From Paraglaciecola mesophila KMM 241 (GTDB taxonomy: Bacteria; Pseudomonadota; Gammaproteobacteria; Enterobacterales; Alteromonadaceae), in the NCBI RefSeq assembly GCF_000315015.1, contig NZ_BAEP01000030.1:1-64000 (forward strand): a DNA stretch of 64,000 nucleotides, in the 5' to 3' direction. Each line of letters starts with the position of its first letter. Positions within the stretch are counted from its first letter, which is position 1. A model generated the notes under the pieces. The model saw only the letters and a program-made list of their open reading frames with translations, searched no databases and was not told where the DNA came from. The position numbers and the translations under genes are program-made. This document shows, piece by piece, positions 7,784 through 19,619 of the stretch.

Positions 7784-9706
7784 ATGGCTGACGTTGCCCA
7801 TCAAGAAACTCATGGCTTTCAAACCGAAGTAAAACAATTGCTTCAGTTGATGATCCATTCACTTTATTCAAATAAAGAAATATTTCTTCGTGAACTTGTT
7901 TCTAATGCTGCCGATGCAGCAGACAAATTGCGATTCAAGGCGCTGTCGAATGATAGCCTATACGAAGGTGACGGCGATTTATGCGTTAAATTAAGCATTG
8001 ATAAAGACGCTGGCTCTATCACCATCCGTGACAATGGTATCGGTATGGACCGAGCGAGTGTCATTGAGCATTTAGGCACGATTGCAAAATCAGGTACCTC
8101 TGAATTTTTCAGTAATTTATCGGGTGACCAAGCGAAAGACTCACAATTAATTGGTCAGTTCGGTGTTGGTTTTTACTCTGCGTTTATCGTAGCTGAAAAA
8201 GTGGTCGTGCGCTCGCGTGCTGCAGGCGACGATGCCAGTAAAGGCGTTGAGTGGACATCCGAAGGTGAAGGCGAATTTACGGTTGCGGATATCGAAAAAG
8301 CAGACCGTGGTACTGAAATTACCTTGTTCTTACGTGAAGACGAAAAAGAGTTCGCAGATGACTGGCGTTTACGTTCAATCGTTAGCAAGTATTCTGATCA
8401 CATCAGTATTCCTGTGATGATGTACAAAGAAGAAGTACCAGAAAGCGATGGCCCAGACGGCGAAAAAGTACCTGCGCAACCTGCAAAGTGGGAAGCAGTA
8501 AACAAGGCAACAGCCCTATGGACACGTGATAAGTCTGAAGTGTCTGACGAAGAATACAAAGAGTTTTATAAGCATATTTCACACGATTTTGCTGATCCGC
8601 TTGTATGGTCACACAATAAAGTTGAAGGCAAAACTGAATACAATAGCTTACTGTATATCCCAGCTAAAGCACCGTTTGATATGTGGAACCGTGACCAAAA
8701 GCACGGCTTGAAGTTATACGTTCAACGCGTATTTATTATGGATGACGCTGAACAATTCATGCCGACGTATTTGCGTTTCGTGAAAGGTTTGCTTGATTCA
8801 AACGACTTACCTTTGAACGTATCTCGTGAAATTTTGCAAGATAACAAAATCACTCAAGCTATTCGTCAAGGCTGTACTAAGCGCGTATTGCAAATGCTTG
8901 AGCGTGTTGCCAAAAATGACAGTGAGAAGTATCAAGGCTTCTGGACTGAATTTGGTAATGTGCTAAAAGAAGGCCCCGCTGAAGATCACGCCAATAAAGA
9001 GAAAGTGGCAGGCTTGTTACGTTTCGCTTCGACTGAAAATGACAGCGATGCGCAAAACGTTTCTTTGGCCGATTATGTTAGTCGCATGAAAGACGGCCAA
9101 GATAAAATCTACTACATTACTGCAGATAGCTACAAAGCAGCTAAATCTAGCCCGCATTTAGAAATCTTCCGTAAGAAAGGCATTGAAGTTTTACTGATGT
9201 CAGACCGTGTGGATGAATGGCTTATGTCGCATTTGACTGAATTTGACGAGAAGTCATTCCAGTCAATTACTCATGGTGAATTAGATTTAGGTGATTTAGA
9301 CGACGAAGACAGCAAAAAGGCGCAAGAAGAAGCTGAGAAGAAAGTTGAAGGCTTAACTGAACGCGTTAAAACTGCGCTAGGCGATAAAGTGGCTGAGGTG
9401 AAATTCACTCACCGTCTGACGGATTCTCCAGCGTGTATCGTGGCAGATGGCAGTGGCATGTCTACCCAAATGATTAAGTTGATGCAAGCTGCAGGTCAAC
9501 CAGTACCTGAGGCTAAGTATCATTTTGAGCTTAATCCAGAACATAGCTTGGTGAAAATGCTAGCTGACGAGCAAGATGAAGAGCGTTTTGGCCAGTGGAC
9601 TGAAGTGTTGTTTGATCAAGCTGCATTGTCAGAACAAGGCAGTCTGAAAGACCCAGCAGCCTTTGTGCACAATTTAAACACCTTACTAATGAATTTGGCA
9701 AAATAA
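7784..9706 (+). CDS. htpG: Chaperone HtpG (bacterial Hsp90)
   Basis: 640 residues from ATG 7784. ATP-dependent cytosolic chaperone. The GHKL ATPase motifs are present: [20 protein letters not shown] and [11 protein letters not shown]. They are followed by the middle domain ([28 protein letters not shown]) and the C-terminal dimerisation domain. AGGAG at 7769-7773 lies 10 bases before this ATG but only 4 before the alternative TTG at 7778, so ATG is preferred. The gene is monocistronic, bounded by a strong terminator at 9731. Codon use is regular, as for an abundant protein. Confidence 0.97.
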   Translation: MADVAHQETHGFQTEVKQLLQLMIHSLYSNKEIFLRELVSNAADAADKLRFKALSNDSLYEGDGDLCVKLSIDKDAGSITIRDNGIGMDRASVIEHLGTIAKSGTSEFFSNLSGDQAKDSQLIGQFGVGFYSAFIVAEKVVVRSRAAGDDASKGVEWTSEGEGEFTVADIEKADRGTEITLFLREDEKEFADDWRLRSIVSKYSDHISIPVMMYKEEVPESDGPDGEKVPAQPAKWEAVNKATALWTRDKSEVSDEEYKEFYKHISHDFADPLVWSHNKVEGKTEYNSLLYIPAKAPFDMWNRDQKHGLKLYVQRVFIMDDAEQFMPTYLRFVKGLLDSNDLPLNVSREILQDNKITQAIRQGCTKRVLQMLERVAKNDSEKYQGFWTEFGNVLKEGPAEDHANKEKVAGLLRFASTENDSDAQNVSLADYVSRMKDGQDKIYYITADSYKAAKSSPHLEIFRKKGIEVLLMSDRVDEWLMSHLTEFDEKSFQSITHGELDLGDLDDEDSKKAQEEAEKKVEGLTERVKTALGDKVAEVKFTHRLTDSPACIVADGSGMSTQMIKLMQAAGQPVPEAKYHFELNPEHSLVKMLADEQDEERFGQWTEVLFDQAALSEQGSLKDPAAFVHNLNTLLMNLAK

Positions 9707-9730
9707 CGCTAAATTACTCAACATAACGTT

Positions 9731-9758
9731 AAAAAATGGGCTCTTTAGCCCATTTTTT
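9731..9758 (+). terminator. Rho-independent terminator after htpG
   Basis: Stem GGGCT (9738-9742) with AGCCC (9747-9751), extended by A6 on the left and ATTTTTT on the right, loop CTTT. The A/T arms also let it work on the opposite strand. Confidence 0.9.
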
Positions 9759-9873
9759 GTGTATATTATGCATTATTAGATGTTTACACATTTGACCTAA
9801 GACATACGTCTTATACGGCTTGTAACTAAAAGGCCGAATGTGTAAAGTTCGGCACAGAATTTTTTAACTTTAA

Positions 9874-10539
<666 letters not shown>

Positions 10540-10563
10540 TGATGGCTATTTAATTGAATGATG

Positions 10564-10591
10564 AAAAACCCACTGAAAAGTGGGTTTTTTT
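10564..10591 (+). terminator. Rho-independent terminator after adk
   Basis: Stem AACCCACT (10567-10574) with AGTGGGTT (10579-10586), GAAA tetraloop, followed by a run of T. Confidence 0.9.
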
Positions 10592-10671
10592 ATGTCTATA
10601 ATCAGCCTACAACAGTTTCGAATAATGCAAAACTAAAAACGCAAACACACTAAAACAGGAACTTATTCATT

Positions 10672-11061
10672 ATGTTACACACGCCTATTACTGCATTTTA
10701 TGGTGGACTACTTGGGATCACTTTTGTATACCTTTCAATTTTAGTTGTTAGAGGTCGCCGAGCGGGGAAAATTAGCTTAGGGGATGGGGGAGACAACCAT
10801 TTCTTAGGCGTTATCCGTGCCCACGGGAACTTTGCAGAGTATGTTCCCTTAACGCTGGTATTGATGTTAGTGGCAGAGATAAACTCTTCATACCCTATCG
10901 TGCTGCACAGTGCTGGCGTAGCCTTGCTCGTAGGTCGCATCGTGCACGCCTATGGCCTCAAACATCATTCTGGGGCGAGTTGGCAACGCGTTTCAGGCAT
11001 GATTTTAACCTTCGTGGCTTTGATTGGATTATCGGTGCAGAACATCGTTTATCTTTATTAG
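10672..11061 (+). CDS. MAPEG family membrane protein
   Basis: 129 residues with four hydrophobic segments (about 7-26, 57-75, 78-95, 105-128). The sequence RAHGNFAEYVPLTLVLM near residue 49 is the MAPEG signature; this family includes glutathione-dependent and eicosanoid-metabolising enzymes and, in bacteria, YecN-like proteins of unknown substrate. Monocistronic, ended by a bidirectional terminator. The exact reaction cannot be told. Confidence 0.85.
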   Translation: MLHTPITAFYGGLLGITFVYLSILVVRGRRAGKISLGDGGDNHFLGVIRAHGNFAEYVPLTLVLMLVAEINSSYPIVLHSAGVALLVGRIVHAYGLKHHSGASWQRVSGMILTFVALIGLSVQNIVYLY

Positions 11062-11116
11062 CACTTTTTGTAGGTCCTCGTATAGGGACATTTTGTAATC
11101 GATAAAAGGCATAAAA

Positions 11117-11143
11117 AAACGGCGCTCACTAGGCGCCGTTTTG
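11117..11143. terminator. Bidirectional terminator between the MAPEG gene and hsp20
   Basis: Stem AACGGCGC (11118-11125) with GCGCCGTT (11133-11140), flanked by A7 on the left and TTTTG on the right. It serves the plus-strand MAPEG gene and the minus-strand heat-shock gene that converge here. Confidence 0.85.
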
Positions 11144-11175
11144 ATTCACAGGGAACACACATCAAATTTTATAAG

Positions 11176-11640
11176 TTAACTCGTGGGTTTACTTTCACCC
11201 TCAATCAACTTCTCAGTATTGCTACCAATTTGAATCGTGCGTGGTTTCTTCGCTTCCGGTACCACACGCTCTAGATTTACGTGAAGTAGGCCATTTTCCA
11301 TTTTGGCGTTGAGCACATTGACGTGGTCGCCCAATTGGAATTTGCGTTCGAAGTTACGCTCAGAAATACCCTTATGAAGGAATTTTCGCTCTTCGTCCGT
11401 CGCTGCGGCTTTGTTGCCGGTGACTTTCAAGGTGTTTTCTTGCACCTCTATCGAGACTTCATTTTCTGCGAAACCCGCAACCGCCATAGTGATGCGATAT
11501 TTATCTTCGGCTATCAACTCAATGTTGTAGGGAGGGTAGCTAGATTGTTTTTCGTTACGAGATGCAGTGTCAATCATTGATGCCAAGTGGTCAAAACCAA
11601 TGAATGAACGGTATAGTGGAGATAGATCGATATTACGCAT
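11176..11640 (-). CDS. Small heat-shock protein of the Hsp20/IbpA family
   Basis: 154 residues. ATP-independent holdase that binds unfolding proteins. Begins MRNIDLSPLYRSFIGFDHLASM, very close to the start of IbpA/IbpB. The alpha-crystallin domain spans about 36-130, with YRITMAVAGFAENEVSIEV and the C-terminal GLLHVNLERVVPE; the IXI-type tail (RTIQIG) is at about 135-141. Monocistronic on the minus strand. A sigma32-like promoter lies about 165-190 bases upstream, and the long leader is rich in small hairpins, suggesting both transcriptional and translational heat control. Confidence 0.95.
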   Translation of the reverse strand: MRNIDLSPLYRSFIGFDHLASMIDTASRNEKQSSYPPYNIELIAEDKYRITMAVAGFAENEVSIEVQENTLKVTGNKAAATDEERKFLHKGISERNFERKFQLGDHVNVLNAKMENGLLHVNLERVVPEAKKPRTIQIGSNTEKLIEGESKPTS

Positions 11641-11797
11641 TTTGCATATCCTCTTTATAAAGCAATATGAGATTAAAGTGTCCCGACTAGCGGCGACGTT
11701 ATTTTAACAACGCGGTCCTCGCGTAACCCTTAGGGCTTTGCAGTTTCCTGCCAAATTCTTATCCTTTGAATTTGTATCGACCCTTTCGGCGTCGACA
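11641..11797 (-). other. Candidate ROSE-like RNA thermometer in the hsp20 5' leader
   Basis: On the minus strand the leader of about 155 bases contains a chain of short hairpins: one closed by a GAAA loop near 11777-11791, GCAG-GAAA-CTGC, CCC-TAA-GGG, and ACGCG-AGGAC-CGCGT. It ends with TTGCT (complement of 11661-11665) directly before the ribosome site AGAGGA (complement of 11649-11654). In ROSE elements of ibpA-type genes a U(U/C)GCU motif masks the ribosome site at low temperature. The pairing was worked out by eye only. Confidence 0.5.
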
Positions 11798-11803
11798 AAT
11801 ACT

Positions 11804-11831
11804 ATGTAGGGATAGGCACAACATTTTTCAA
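11804..11831 (-). promoter_or_regulatory. Sigma32-type heat-shock promoter of hsp20
   Basis: On the minus strand: TTGAAA (-35, complement of 11826-11831), 14-base spacer, then CCCTACAT (-10, complement of 11804-11811). The sigma32 consensus is CTTGAA and CCCCATnT with a 13-15 base spacer. Confidence 0.65.
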
Positions 11832-11907
11832 TTGAAAAGTGCAAATTAAATTTTATTTATATTTTAACGTTATGATTTTATTGATTTTATTTCTTCAGTA
11901 AATATAA

Positions 11908-11934
11908 CAAAAAAAGCCCGCAGAGAAGCGGGCT
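11908..11934 (-). terminator. Terminator after yceI
   Basis: Stem AGCCCGC (11915-11921) with GCGGGCT (11928-11934). On the minus strand it is followed by a run of seven T, ending the cybB-yceI transcript. Confidence 0.88.
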
Positions 11935-11960
11935 ATGATATGTCAAAGCACAATTGGGAG

Positions 11961-12530
11961 TTATTGTTTAACACCCTCTAGGTTTAACATCAGCTCAACA
12001 TGAGTCGAGCTAGGCCCTAAATTCGTCATAATGCCATAATCAGCCATAGCGATACGTGTGGTGCCTGAAAAGCCCACACGGTAGCCGCCCCAAGGATCTT
12101 TTCCTTCTCCGATTTTCTCGGCCATGATGATCACGGGTTTAGTGATCCCATGCAAAGATAGGTCCCCGAATATCTTTAAGCGCTCTGCCCCTAGACTTTC
12201 TACCTTGGTACTCACAAACTTAGCGATTGGGTATTTTTTTACGTATAGAAATTCTTCACCGCGCAAATGCTTATCACGCTCAGCATGGTTTGAGTCGAGA
12301 CTATCCGTATTGATATTCACTGAAATGGTAGAGGCTTCAGGTTTGGCCGGGTCGTAACTGAACTTGCCATCAAAGGTATTAAAACGACCGGTTAGCCAAG
12401 AATACCCAAGATGCTGAATTTTAAAGTTAATTGAGGCATGAGCGCCTGCTGTATCCACTACATAATCTGCGGCAAATGCTTTGCCCGTCAGTAGGGCAAG
12501 TAAACTGAATGCTAAAAGTGACTTTCTCAT
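11961..12530 (-). CDS. yceI: YceI family periplasmic lipid-binding protein
   Basis: 189 residues with a signal peptide (KSLLAFSLLALLTGKAFA, cleavage before ADYVVD). YceI proteins are lipocalin-like beta-barrels that bind isoprenoid-type lipids such as polyprenyl phosphates or quinones. Family features: HASINFKIQHLGYSWLTGRFNTFDGKFSYD near the N-terminus and GFSGTTRIAMADYGI near the C-terminus. The start overlaps the end of the cytochrome b561 gene by 4 bases (ATGA), so the pair is one operon; the pairing occurs widely and suggests a role with membrane quinones. Confidence 0.93.
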   Translation of the reverse strand: MRKSLLAFSLLALLTGKAFAADYVVDTAGAHASINFKIQHLGYSWLTGRFNTFDGKFSYDPAKPEASTISVNINTDSLDSNHAERDKHLRGEEFLYVKKYPIAKFVSTKVESLGAERLKIFGDLSLHGITKPVIIMAEKIGEGKDPWGGYRVGFSGTTRIAMADYGIMTNLGPSSTHVELMLNLEGVKQ

Positions 12531-13093
12531 TTCTTTTCCTTGTGTTTTTTAAAGGTAAGCATTCTTACCAGTGTATTGTCGTTATTAATAAAGTGGTGTT
12601 TCAACGCTGCTAGTCCATGCAAGCTTGCTAAGGCGATGAGCGTATAAGCAAAATACTCATGAACTATGCCCGATAAGTCTTCTTGGTTGGTAAATAATTT
12701 ACCTACAGGGGCCACAGAAAACCAGTTGAATACGTCAATCCCTCGGTTGTCGGCGGTGGAAATTAAATAACCGCTCACAAACAAGGTTATAATTAGTATA
12801 TAGAGCAGAGCGTGAGTGGCTCTTGCGGCTAATATTTCCCAGGCTTTGCCCAGCGGTTTAGGCGTCTCTTGGCTTACTTTCCAGATAATTCGCACAACGG
12901 TAAGGCACATAAGTAGTATGCCGACACTTTTGTGATAATGGGGTGCATCTTTATACCAAGGGCTGTAATAGCTTAATTCGACCATCCACCAACCTGCTGC
13001 AAACATGCCAATAACCACAGCGGCGCTGAGCCAATGAATAGCGATACTTAACCAACCATATTGCCGAAACGAATTTTTAAGCATTTCAAACAC
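12527..13093 (-). CDS. cybB: Cytochrome b561 (superoxide/quinone oxidoreductase type)
   Basis: 188 residues with four membrane segments and the di-heme histidine pattern of the CybB family: AIHW (H20), PHYHKSVG, VHEYFAY and LHGLAALKHH. E. coli CybB oxidises superoxide with electrons passing to ubiquinone. First gene of the cybB-yceI operon. The 243 bases between it and hisIE hold no gene. Confidence 0.92.
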   Translation of the reverse strand: MFEMLKNSFRQYGWLSIAIHWLSAAVVIGMFAAGWWMVELSYYSPWYKDAPHYHKSVGILLMCLTVVRIIWKVSQETPKPLGKAWEILAARATHALLYILIITLFVSGYLISTADNRGIDVFNWFSVAPVGKLFTNQEDLSGIVHEYFAYTLIALASLHGLAALKHHFINNDNTLVRMLTFKKHKEKK

Positions 13094-13287
13094 CTAATAA
13101 AGAATAGAGATACTATACCCTTCGTATTATTGAATTAGTATGACAAATTTGTAACGCTTATTATCGATAAATTAGAACGATTATATCAGGATACATACCC
13201 GTTACACTCCAGGATAAAGAGAGTCGCGCGATGCATTAGGTATCGTGGCGGGTATTAGGCGAGCACAGTGAAAATAGAAGAGCACTC

Positions 13288-13318
13288 AACAGTCGACTGT
13301 GCTGATAAATCGACTGTT
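13288..13318. repeat. Perfect 9-bp inverted repeat between hisIE and cybB
   Basis: AACAGTCGA (13288-13296) and TCGACTGTT (13310-13318) with a 13-base loop. It lies just past the hisIE stop (minus strand). There is no T tract on the minus side, so it may be a 3'-end stabiliser or a poor terminator rather than a standard one. Confidence 0.5.
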
Positions 13319-13336
13319 AAGCTAATGGCAAAGCGG

Positions 13337-13957
13337 CTACTTTGCGTGGCGTGCTTTTAGTACTTCGATGACGTCGCTTAGTGTCAAATCACTTGCTTGT
13401 AGCAACACCAGTAAATGGTACAGCAAATCAGCAGATTCATTTTTAAGCTCGTCCAAATCTTTTACCGTTGCAGCAAGTGCAGTTTCAACCCCTTCTTCAC
13501 CCACTTTCTGAGCAATGCGTTTTATCCCTTTACTGTAAAGATGGGCGGTATAGCTCGAATCGGGAGAGGCACCCTTGCGTGAAGCAATAACCTGCTCCAA
13601 CTCTGCGATAAAACTGACGTCTGGTGCAGCGGCATCAGCCCAGCAGGTTTCGTTACCTAAGTGACACGTAGGGCCATTGGGGTGAGCGAGAGCAAGTATT
13701 GAATCTTGATCGCAATCAGCGCTGAGCTGAACAAGATCCAAGGTATGGCCAGATGTTTCACCTTTGGTCCAAAGGCGCAGCTTTGAGCGGCTGAAAAAGG
13801 TAACATGGCCCGTTTCAAGGGTGTGATGAATGGCATCGCTGTTCATATAGCCTTGCATTAAGACTTTGCCTGTAGAGGCATCCTGCACGATGCAAGGAAG
13901 AAGGTTGTCCATTTTTTGCCAAGCCAATTGCTCAACGTTTTGCTTATTGATGATCAT
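13337..13957 (-). CDS. hisI: Bifunctional phosphoribosyl-AMP cyclohydrolase / phosphoribosyl-ATP pyrophosphatase
   Basis: 206 residues; catalyses histidine steps 2 and 3. The N-terminal HisI part (about 1-115) has QDASTGKVLMQGYMN, the FFSRSKLRLWTKGETSGH signature and metal-binding SADCDQDSI plus CHLGNETCW. The C-terminal HisE part (about 120-206) has KRIAQKVGEEGVETALA and ESADLLYHLLVLL. The fused form is the gammaproteobacterial norm. Last gene of the his operon, 59 bases after hisF. Confidence 0.97.
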   Translation of the reverse strand: MIINKQNVEQLAWQKMDNLLPCIVQDASTGKVLMQGYMNSDAIHHTLETGHVTFFSRSKLRLWTKGETSGHTLDLVQLSADCDQDSILALAHPNGPTCHLGNETCWADAAAPDVSFIAELEQVIASRKGASPDSSYTAHLYSKGIKRIAQKVGEEGVETALAATVKDLDELKNESADLLYHLLVLLQASDLTLSDVIEVLKARHAK

Positions 13958-14016
13958 GTTTATCTCGTATTCGTATCAATTTAGTATCGTATAATTCGCT
14001 CGCGGAGGGGCACCGC

Positions 14017-14790
14017 TTAATCGCGTATAGCCACCTGTTGTTCTCGCAAATAAGCTTTTAAATCAGGTATTGGAATGATGCCTTTGTGAAAGACTGACGC
14101 CGCTAATGCGCCGTCAACATCAGCCTGTTCAAACACATCTTTAAAGTGGACTTTTTCACCCGCGCCACCTGAAGCGATAAGCGGAACCGCGCAGTTTTCA
14201 CGAATAGCAGCCAATTGCGTAATATCATAACCTTGGCGCACACCGTCTTGATTCATGCAATTAAGTACAACTTCGCCTGCACCGTGTTGCTGCACTTCTT
14301 TGACCCAATCAGCGGTTTGCCAACGGGTAATTTGCGTGCGGCTTTCATCCCCTGTGTACTGGTGTACTTGGTATTTTCCTGTTTCTTCATTGAAGTAGCT
14401 ATCAATACCGACTACCACGCACTGTTGCCCAAACGTATCGTGTAGCTCACGAATAAGGCTAGGGTTAGCAAGAGCGGGGGAGTTAATCGATATTTTATCT
14501 GCGCCCATTTCAAGGATGCGCCCAGCGTCTTCAACAGACTTAATACCGCCGGCAACGCAAAAAGGAATATCAATGACTTGCGCGATGCGTGTTACCCAGC
14601 TTTTGTCCACTACGCGTTGGTCACTTGAAGCGGTAATATCATAAAACACCAATTCATCAGCGCCTTGTTGGGCGTATAGTTCCGCCAGAGGTACGATCTC
14701 GCCAATGGTTTCATGATTACGAAATTTAACGCCTTTTACCACAAGACCATCACGAACATCTAAACAGGGAATAATGCGCCTAGCGAGCAT
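14017..14790 (-). CDS. hisF: Imidazole glycerol phosphate synthase cyclase subunit
   Basis: 257 residues. Uses ammonia supplied by HisH to turn PRFAR into imidazole glycerol phosphate and AICAR. Begins [15 protein letters not shown] with the catalytic Asp at 11; the second Asp is in VVGIDSYF near 130. Phosphate-binding [10 protein letters not shown] near the C-terminus. It is separated from its usual neighbour hisA by ilvE. Confidence 0.97.
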   Translation of the reverse strand: MLARRIIPCLDVRDGLVVKGVKFRNHETIGEIVPLAELYAQQGADELVFYDITASSDQRVVDKSWVTRIAQVIDIPFCVAGGIKSVEDAGRILEMGADKISINSPALANPSLIRELHDTFGQQCVVVGIDSYFNEETGKYQVHQYTGDESRTQITRWQTADWVKEVQQHGAGEVVLNCMNQDGVRQGYDITQLAAIRENCAVPLIASGGAGEKVHFKDVFEQADVDGALAASVFHKGIIPIPDLKAYLREQQVAIRD

Positions 14791-14866
14791 AGAAAACCTT
14801 TTTTAATCAAAATATTTATACGAACAACAGACGCCAACTTTACGTACGCAGGCGTCCTAATAGGGA

Positions 14867-15865
14867 TTACTTAACGCGCTTCAACCAACCATGAACATCT
14901 GGGGCTTTACCCCATTGAATATCATTTAACGCTTGGCGTAATTTCGCAGTTGTTGGGCCTGCTTCACCGCTGCCGACTGTGTATTCTTTATCATTATGAA
15001 TAAAGGTGCCCACAGGCGTGAGTACAGCAGCTGTGCCCGAAAGTGCAGCTTCAACGCCAGGCTTAGCCGAGCGCTCAAGAAGCTCACTGACGGTGATGTC
15101 ACGCTCACTGATGGTCATGCCTAAGTCAGCCGCAAGAGTCAAAATAGTGCTGCGTGTCACACCATGTAAAAAGGTCGAATCCAAACCTTTGGTGATGATT
15201 TCATTGCCATCAATCAGCAAGAAATTGGCTGCACCAGTTTCCTGTACGTCGCCATTGGGGCAGAACAAGATTTGATCGGCGTTATGCTCAACACGCGCTT
15301 TAGAAATCGGGCCTAGGGCGCTTGCATAGTTGCCACCGCTTTTAATCATACCCATGTGCGGTGCACAGCGCATACCTGTTTCATCCAGCAGCAAGCGCAA
15401 TGCTTTAGCTCCGCCAGTGAAATAATCACCTACTGGCGACAGCAATACGTACAACATAGAGGTCAGTGATGGTACTGCCGCTTTACCGATAGCAGGCTCG
15501 GTACCGAAATGTGTTGGGCGAATATACATCGAGCCTGGTGGCAACGGCACATCGTCAGCATATTTGGCCACAATATCCATGATCATCTGCGCGACTTGCG
15601 CTTCATCAACTTCAGGTAGCGACAAGAAGCGAGAACTTTGGGCAAAACGCTTTATGTTCTGATCCATACGAAAGACATGCACACTGCCATCTTCGTGTTT
15701 AAACGCCTTCAAACCTTCAAAACACGTACTTGAGTAGTGCAAAACATGGGCTGCAGGGTGCAGATTAATGCTGTCTGCAGAAACTATTTGCGCTTTATTC
15801 CACTGATCATTTTCAAATGTAGCCAATGCCATTTCAGGCATAAAAACGGTACCAAATGCTGCCAT
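14867..15865 (-). CDS. ilvE: Branched-chain amino acid aminotransferase (type II fold)
   Basis: 332 residues. Transfers amino groups between glutamate and the 2-oxo acids of valine, leucine and isoleucine, using PLP. K175 in IKSGGNYASAL is the Schiff-base lysine, and FEGLKAF (49-55), YIRPTHFGTEP (114-124) and QETGAANFLLID are family motifs. The KSGGNYA form belongs to the longer BCAT class also found in eukaryotes, not to the E. coli IlvE type. It lies between hisA (188-base gap) and hisF (76-base gap) on the same strand. The larger upstream gap could hold a separate promoter. Confidence 0.94.
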   Translation of the reverse strand: MAAFGTVFMPEMALATFENDQWNKAQIVSADSINLHPAAHVLHYSSTCFEGLKAFKHEDGSVHVFRMDQNIKRFAQSSRFLSLPEVDEAQVAQMIMDIVAKYADDVPLPPGSMYIRPTHFGTEPAIGKAAVPSLTSMLYVLLSPVGDYFTGGAKALRLLLDETGMRCAPHMGMIKSGGNYASALGPISKARVEHNADQILFCPNGDVQETGAANFLLIDGNEIITKGLDSTFLHGVTRSTILTLAADLGMTISERDITVSELLERSAKPGVEAALSGTAAVLTPVGTFIHNDKEYTVGSGEAGPTTAKLRQALNDIQWGKAPDVHGWLKRVK

Positions 15866-16053
15866 TACTTTTTCCTAAATACAGGGGATCATGGGGTGAC
15901 TCTGGTGTGTCTTTGCCATGATCGTTTACGGTTGAAGTCATTCAATTATTTAGTAAGCACGACCCCAGTGCAATCACTTCGTCCCATACAATTGTTAAGG
16001 ACTTTGTCTAGCTTGATTGTACCGGTGCTCTCACCGCGTAAAAGGGGTGTGAA

Positions 16054-17425
<1,372 letters not shown>

Positions 17426-17426
<1 letters not shown>

Positions 17427-18502
17427 TATAACGTTCCTTTACTGCTGGGTAGTGCTTCACCGTTCTTCTGAATCGCTTGGCGTAGCGCACGGCCAAACAC
17501 CTTAAATAAGCTCTCTACTTGGTGATGAGCATTGCCTTCAGAGGTCGACAAGTGCAGCGACAAGCCCATGGCTTGCGCAATCGAATAGAAGAAATGCGGC
17601 ACCATTTCGGTCGCCATCTCGCCTACTGTGTCTCGGCTAAAGTCGGCTTCAAATTTAAGGTGAGGGCGGTTTGATATATCTAAAATACACTCTGCGCGGC
17701 ACTCATCCATTGGCAAAGCAAAACCAAATCGACCGATGCCACGCTTATCACCTAAGGCTTTTTTCAACGCTTCGCCAAGGGCTAAGGCGGTGTCTTCAAC
17801 ACTGTGATGATCATCAATGTGCAAATCGCCGTCTACGCGTAGGTTTAGTTCAAAGCCGCCGTGAGTGGCGATTTGATCAAGCATGTGATCGAAAAAGCCA
17901 ATGCCCGTTTCTATTGTCGATTTGGCCTGCGAGTCTAAATCGACCTTAACGTGAATGTCTGTTTCTGAGGTTTTACGCACCACTTCAGCAATACGGCTTG
18001 ATGCCAATAGTTGCTTGGCAATCGCTGGCCAGTCTTTTGTGTCACGATCGTAGCGAATACCAACAATACCCATATTTTCAGCTAATTGAATATCGGTTTC
18101 ACGATCCCCAATGACAAACGAGCGCGTGAAATCAATTTTACCTTGTTGAAGATAGTCTTTGACCAAACCTAAATTCGGTTTACGGCAAGTACAATTGTCT
18201 TCAGGAAAATGCGGGCATATCAATACGTCATCAAAGACAATCCCTTGGCTAGCAAAAATGCTCATCATTTTATCATGTGGTAAATCAAAATCGGCTTGAG
18301 GGAAGCTATCCGTGCCTAAACCATCTTGGTTTGACACCATGACCAAGCGAAATCCTGCATTTTGCAATTGGGTTAATACCGGCATTACCATAGGTTCAAA
18401 AACCAGTTTTGCTAGGGTGTCTAACTGCTTATCAATAGGTGGCTCTTCAACCAAGGTACCGTCACGGTCGATGAATAAAATGGCTTGCTGACTTAGGCTC
18501 AC
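17426..18502 (-). CDS. hisB: Bifunctional histidinol phosphatase / imidazoleglycerol-phosphate dehydratase
   Basis: 358 residues, as in enteric HisB. The N-terminal HAD phosphatase domain has FIDRDGTL (10-17), zinc-loop cysteines around [15 protein letters not shown] and [16 protein letters not shown]. The C-terminal dehydratase domain (about 165-358) has [20 protein letters not shown] and the metal-binding [14 protein letters not shown]. It starts one base downstream of the hisC stop. Confidence 0.97.
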
Positions 18503-18503
18503 G

Positions 18504-19619
18504 TTAGGCCTCCTGCGTAGAAGTTTGAAGGGTGAAAAAACGACTGATCTCGCTCAGCAATTGTTTATTCTGTTCTGGGTTGCCCACAGTGATGCGCAAG
18601 CAATTATCCAGGTTAACTTGTTTCGATTGGTCACGTATTAAGATACCGCTGGCAACCAAGTGGTTCATCAATGCAGACTTTTGGGGTGTGCGAAAAAGAA
18701 TAAAGTTGGCTTTATCGTCACCGACAAGCTCAACGTCTGCAAATTTAGCCAGAGCGCTTTTGAGCAGGGCTTTTTCTTGATTGATCACGGCAACTTGTTG
18801 TTCAAGGGTTACTAGCCCTTTGCTACTAAGCGCTTGAGCGGCAATTTGCGCCACAGGCTCTGGAATAGGGTAGGGCGCAATGACCTTCATTAATGCTTGT
18901 ATAACGGGCGCTTGGGCTAACGTGAAACCGCAACGCAAACCGGCTAAAGCGAAGGCTTTGGACAGGGTGCGTAAAATAGCAATGTTCGGATAATGAGTGA
19001 GCTCAGCGGCCCAGCTGCTGTCTTTATCAAACTCGATATAGGCTTCATCAATGACCACAATGGCGCTGTCGGCAAAGTGTTCAATCACCTCTAGTAGTTG
19101 GTTTTTGTCAACACTGGTGCCGGTGGGGTTATTTGGTGAGCAAATAAACACCAGATTCACTTTGCCTTTAAAGGCCTTGATGGCGTCAACGTTTAATGAA
19201 AAGTCATCATTTAACGCAGCGCGTTCTATACCCACATCACAGGTTTCTGCACTGATGGCATACATGCCGTAGGTCGGCGGGCAAATAAGCACGCTGTCTT
19301 TGCCTGGTGTACAAAAAGCGCGAATGAGTAATTCAATGCCTTCATCCGCACCGCGGCTGACCAATAACTGGTCAGGTTGAATACCGGCATAGGCGGCGTA
19401 GGCATCAATTACTGCTGGCGGCTGACAATCAGGGTAGCGATTAAAACGCTCGGCATCGATAGTAAAATCATTGGCAAACGGTGATTCATTCGCGTTTAGC
19501 CAAACTTGTTGTTTATTACCTGCACCTGAGAACAAGCGCCGCGCTGATTCATACGGCTTTAATGCTTTGATGTTGTCGTTTAACAGCAAGTCGATAAGAT
19601 TATTCACAGGCTTAGCCAT
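18504..19619 (-). CDS. hisC: Histidinol-phosphate aminotransferase
   Basis: 371 residues from the ATG at 19619. PLP enzyme of fold type I; PLP lysine K221 in [24 protein letters not shown] at 41-47, and CSPNNPTGT at 160-168. The ATG used here begins MAKPVNN, has AGGAG 7 bases upstream on the minus strand, and overlaps the hisD stop by 8 bases. An in-frame start 8 codons further up lies inside hisD and has no good ribosome site. Confidence 0.96.
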   Translation of the reverse strand: MAKPVNNLIDLLLNDNIKALKPYESARRLFSGAGNKQQVWLNANESPFANDFTIDAERFNRYPDCQPPAVIDAYAAYAGIQPDQLLVSRGADEGIELLIRAFCTPGKDSVLICPPTYGMYAISAETCDVGIERAALNDDFSLNVDAIKAFKGKVNLVFICSPNNPTGTSVDKNQLLEVIEHFADSAIVVIDEAYIEFDKDSSWAAELTHYPNIAILRTLSKAFALAGLRCGFTLAQAPVIQALMKVIAPYPIPEPVAQIAAQALSSKGLVTLEQQVAVINQEKALLKSALAKFADVELVGDDKANFILFRTPQKSALMNHLVASGILIRDQSKQVNLDNCLRITVGNPEQNKQLLSEISRFFTLQTSTQEA

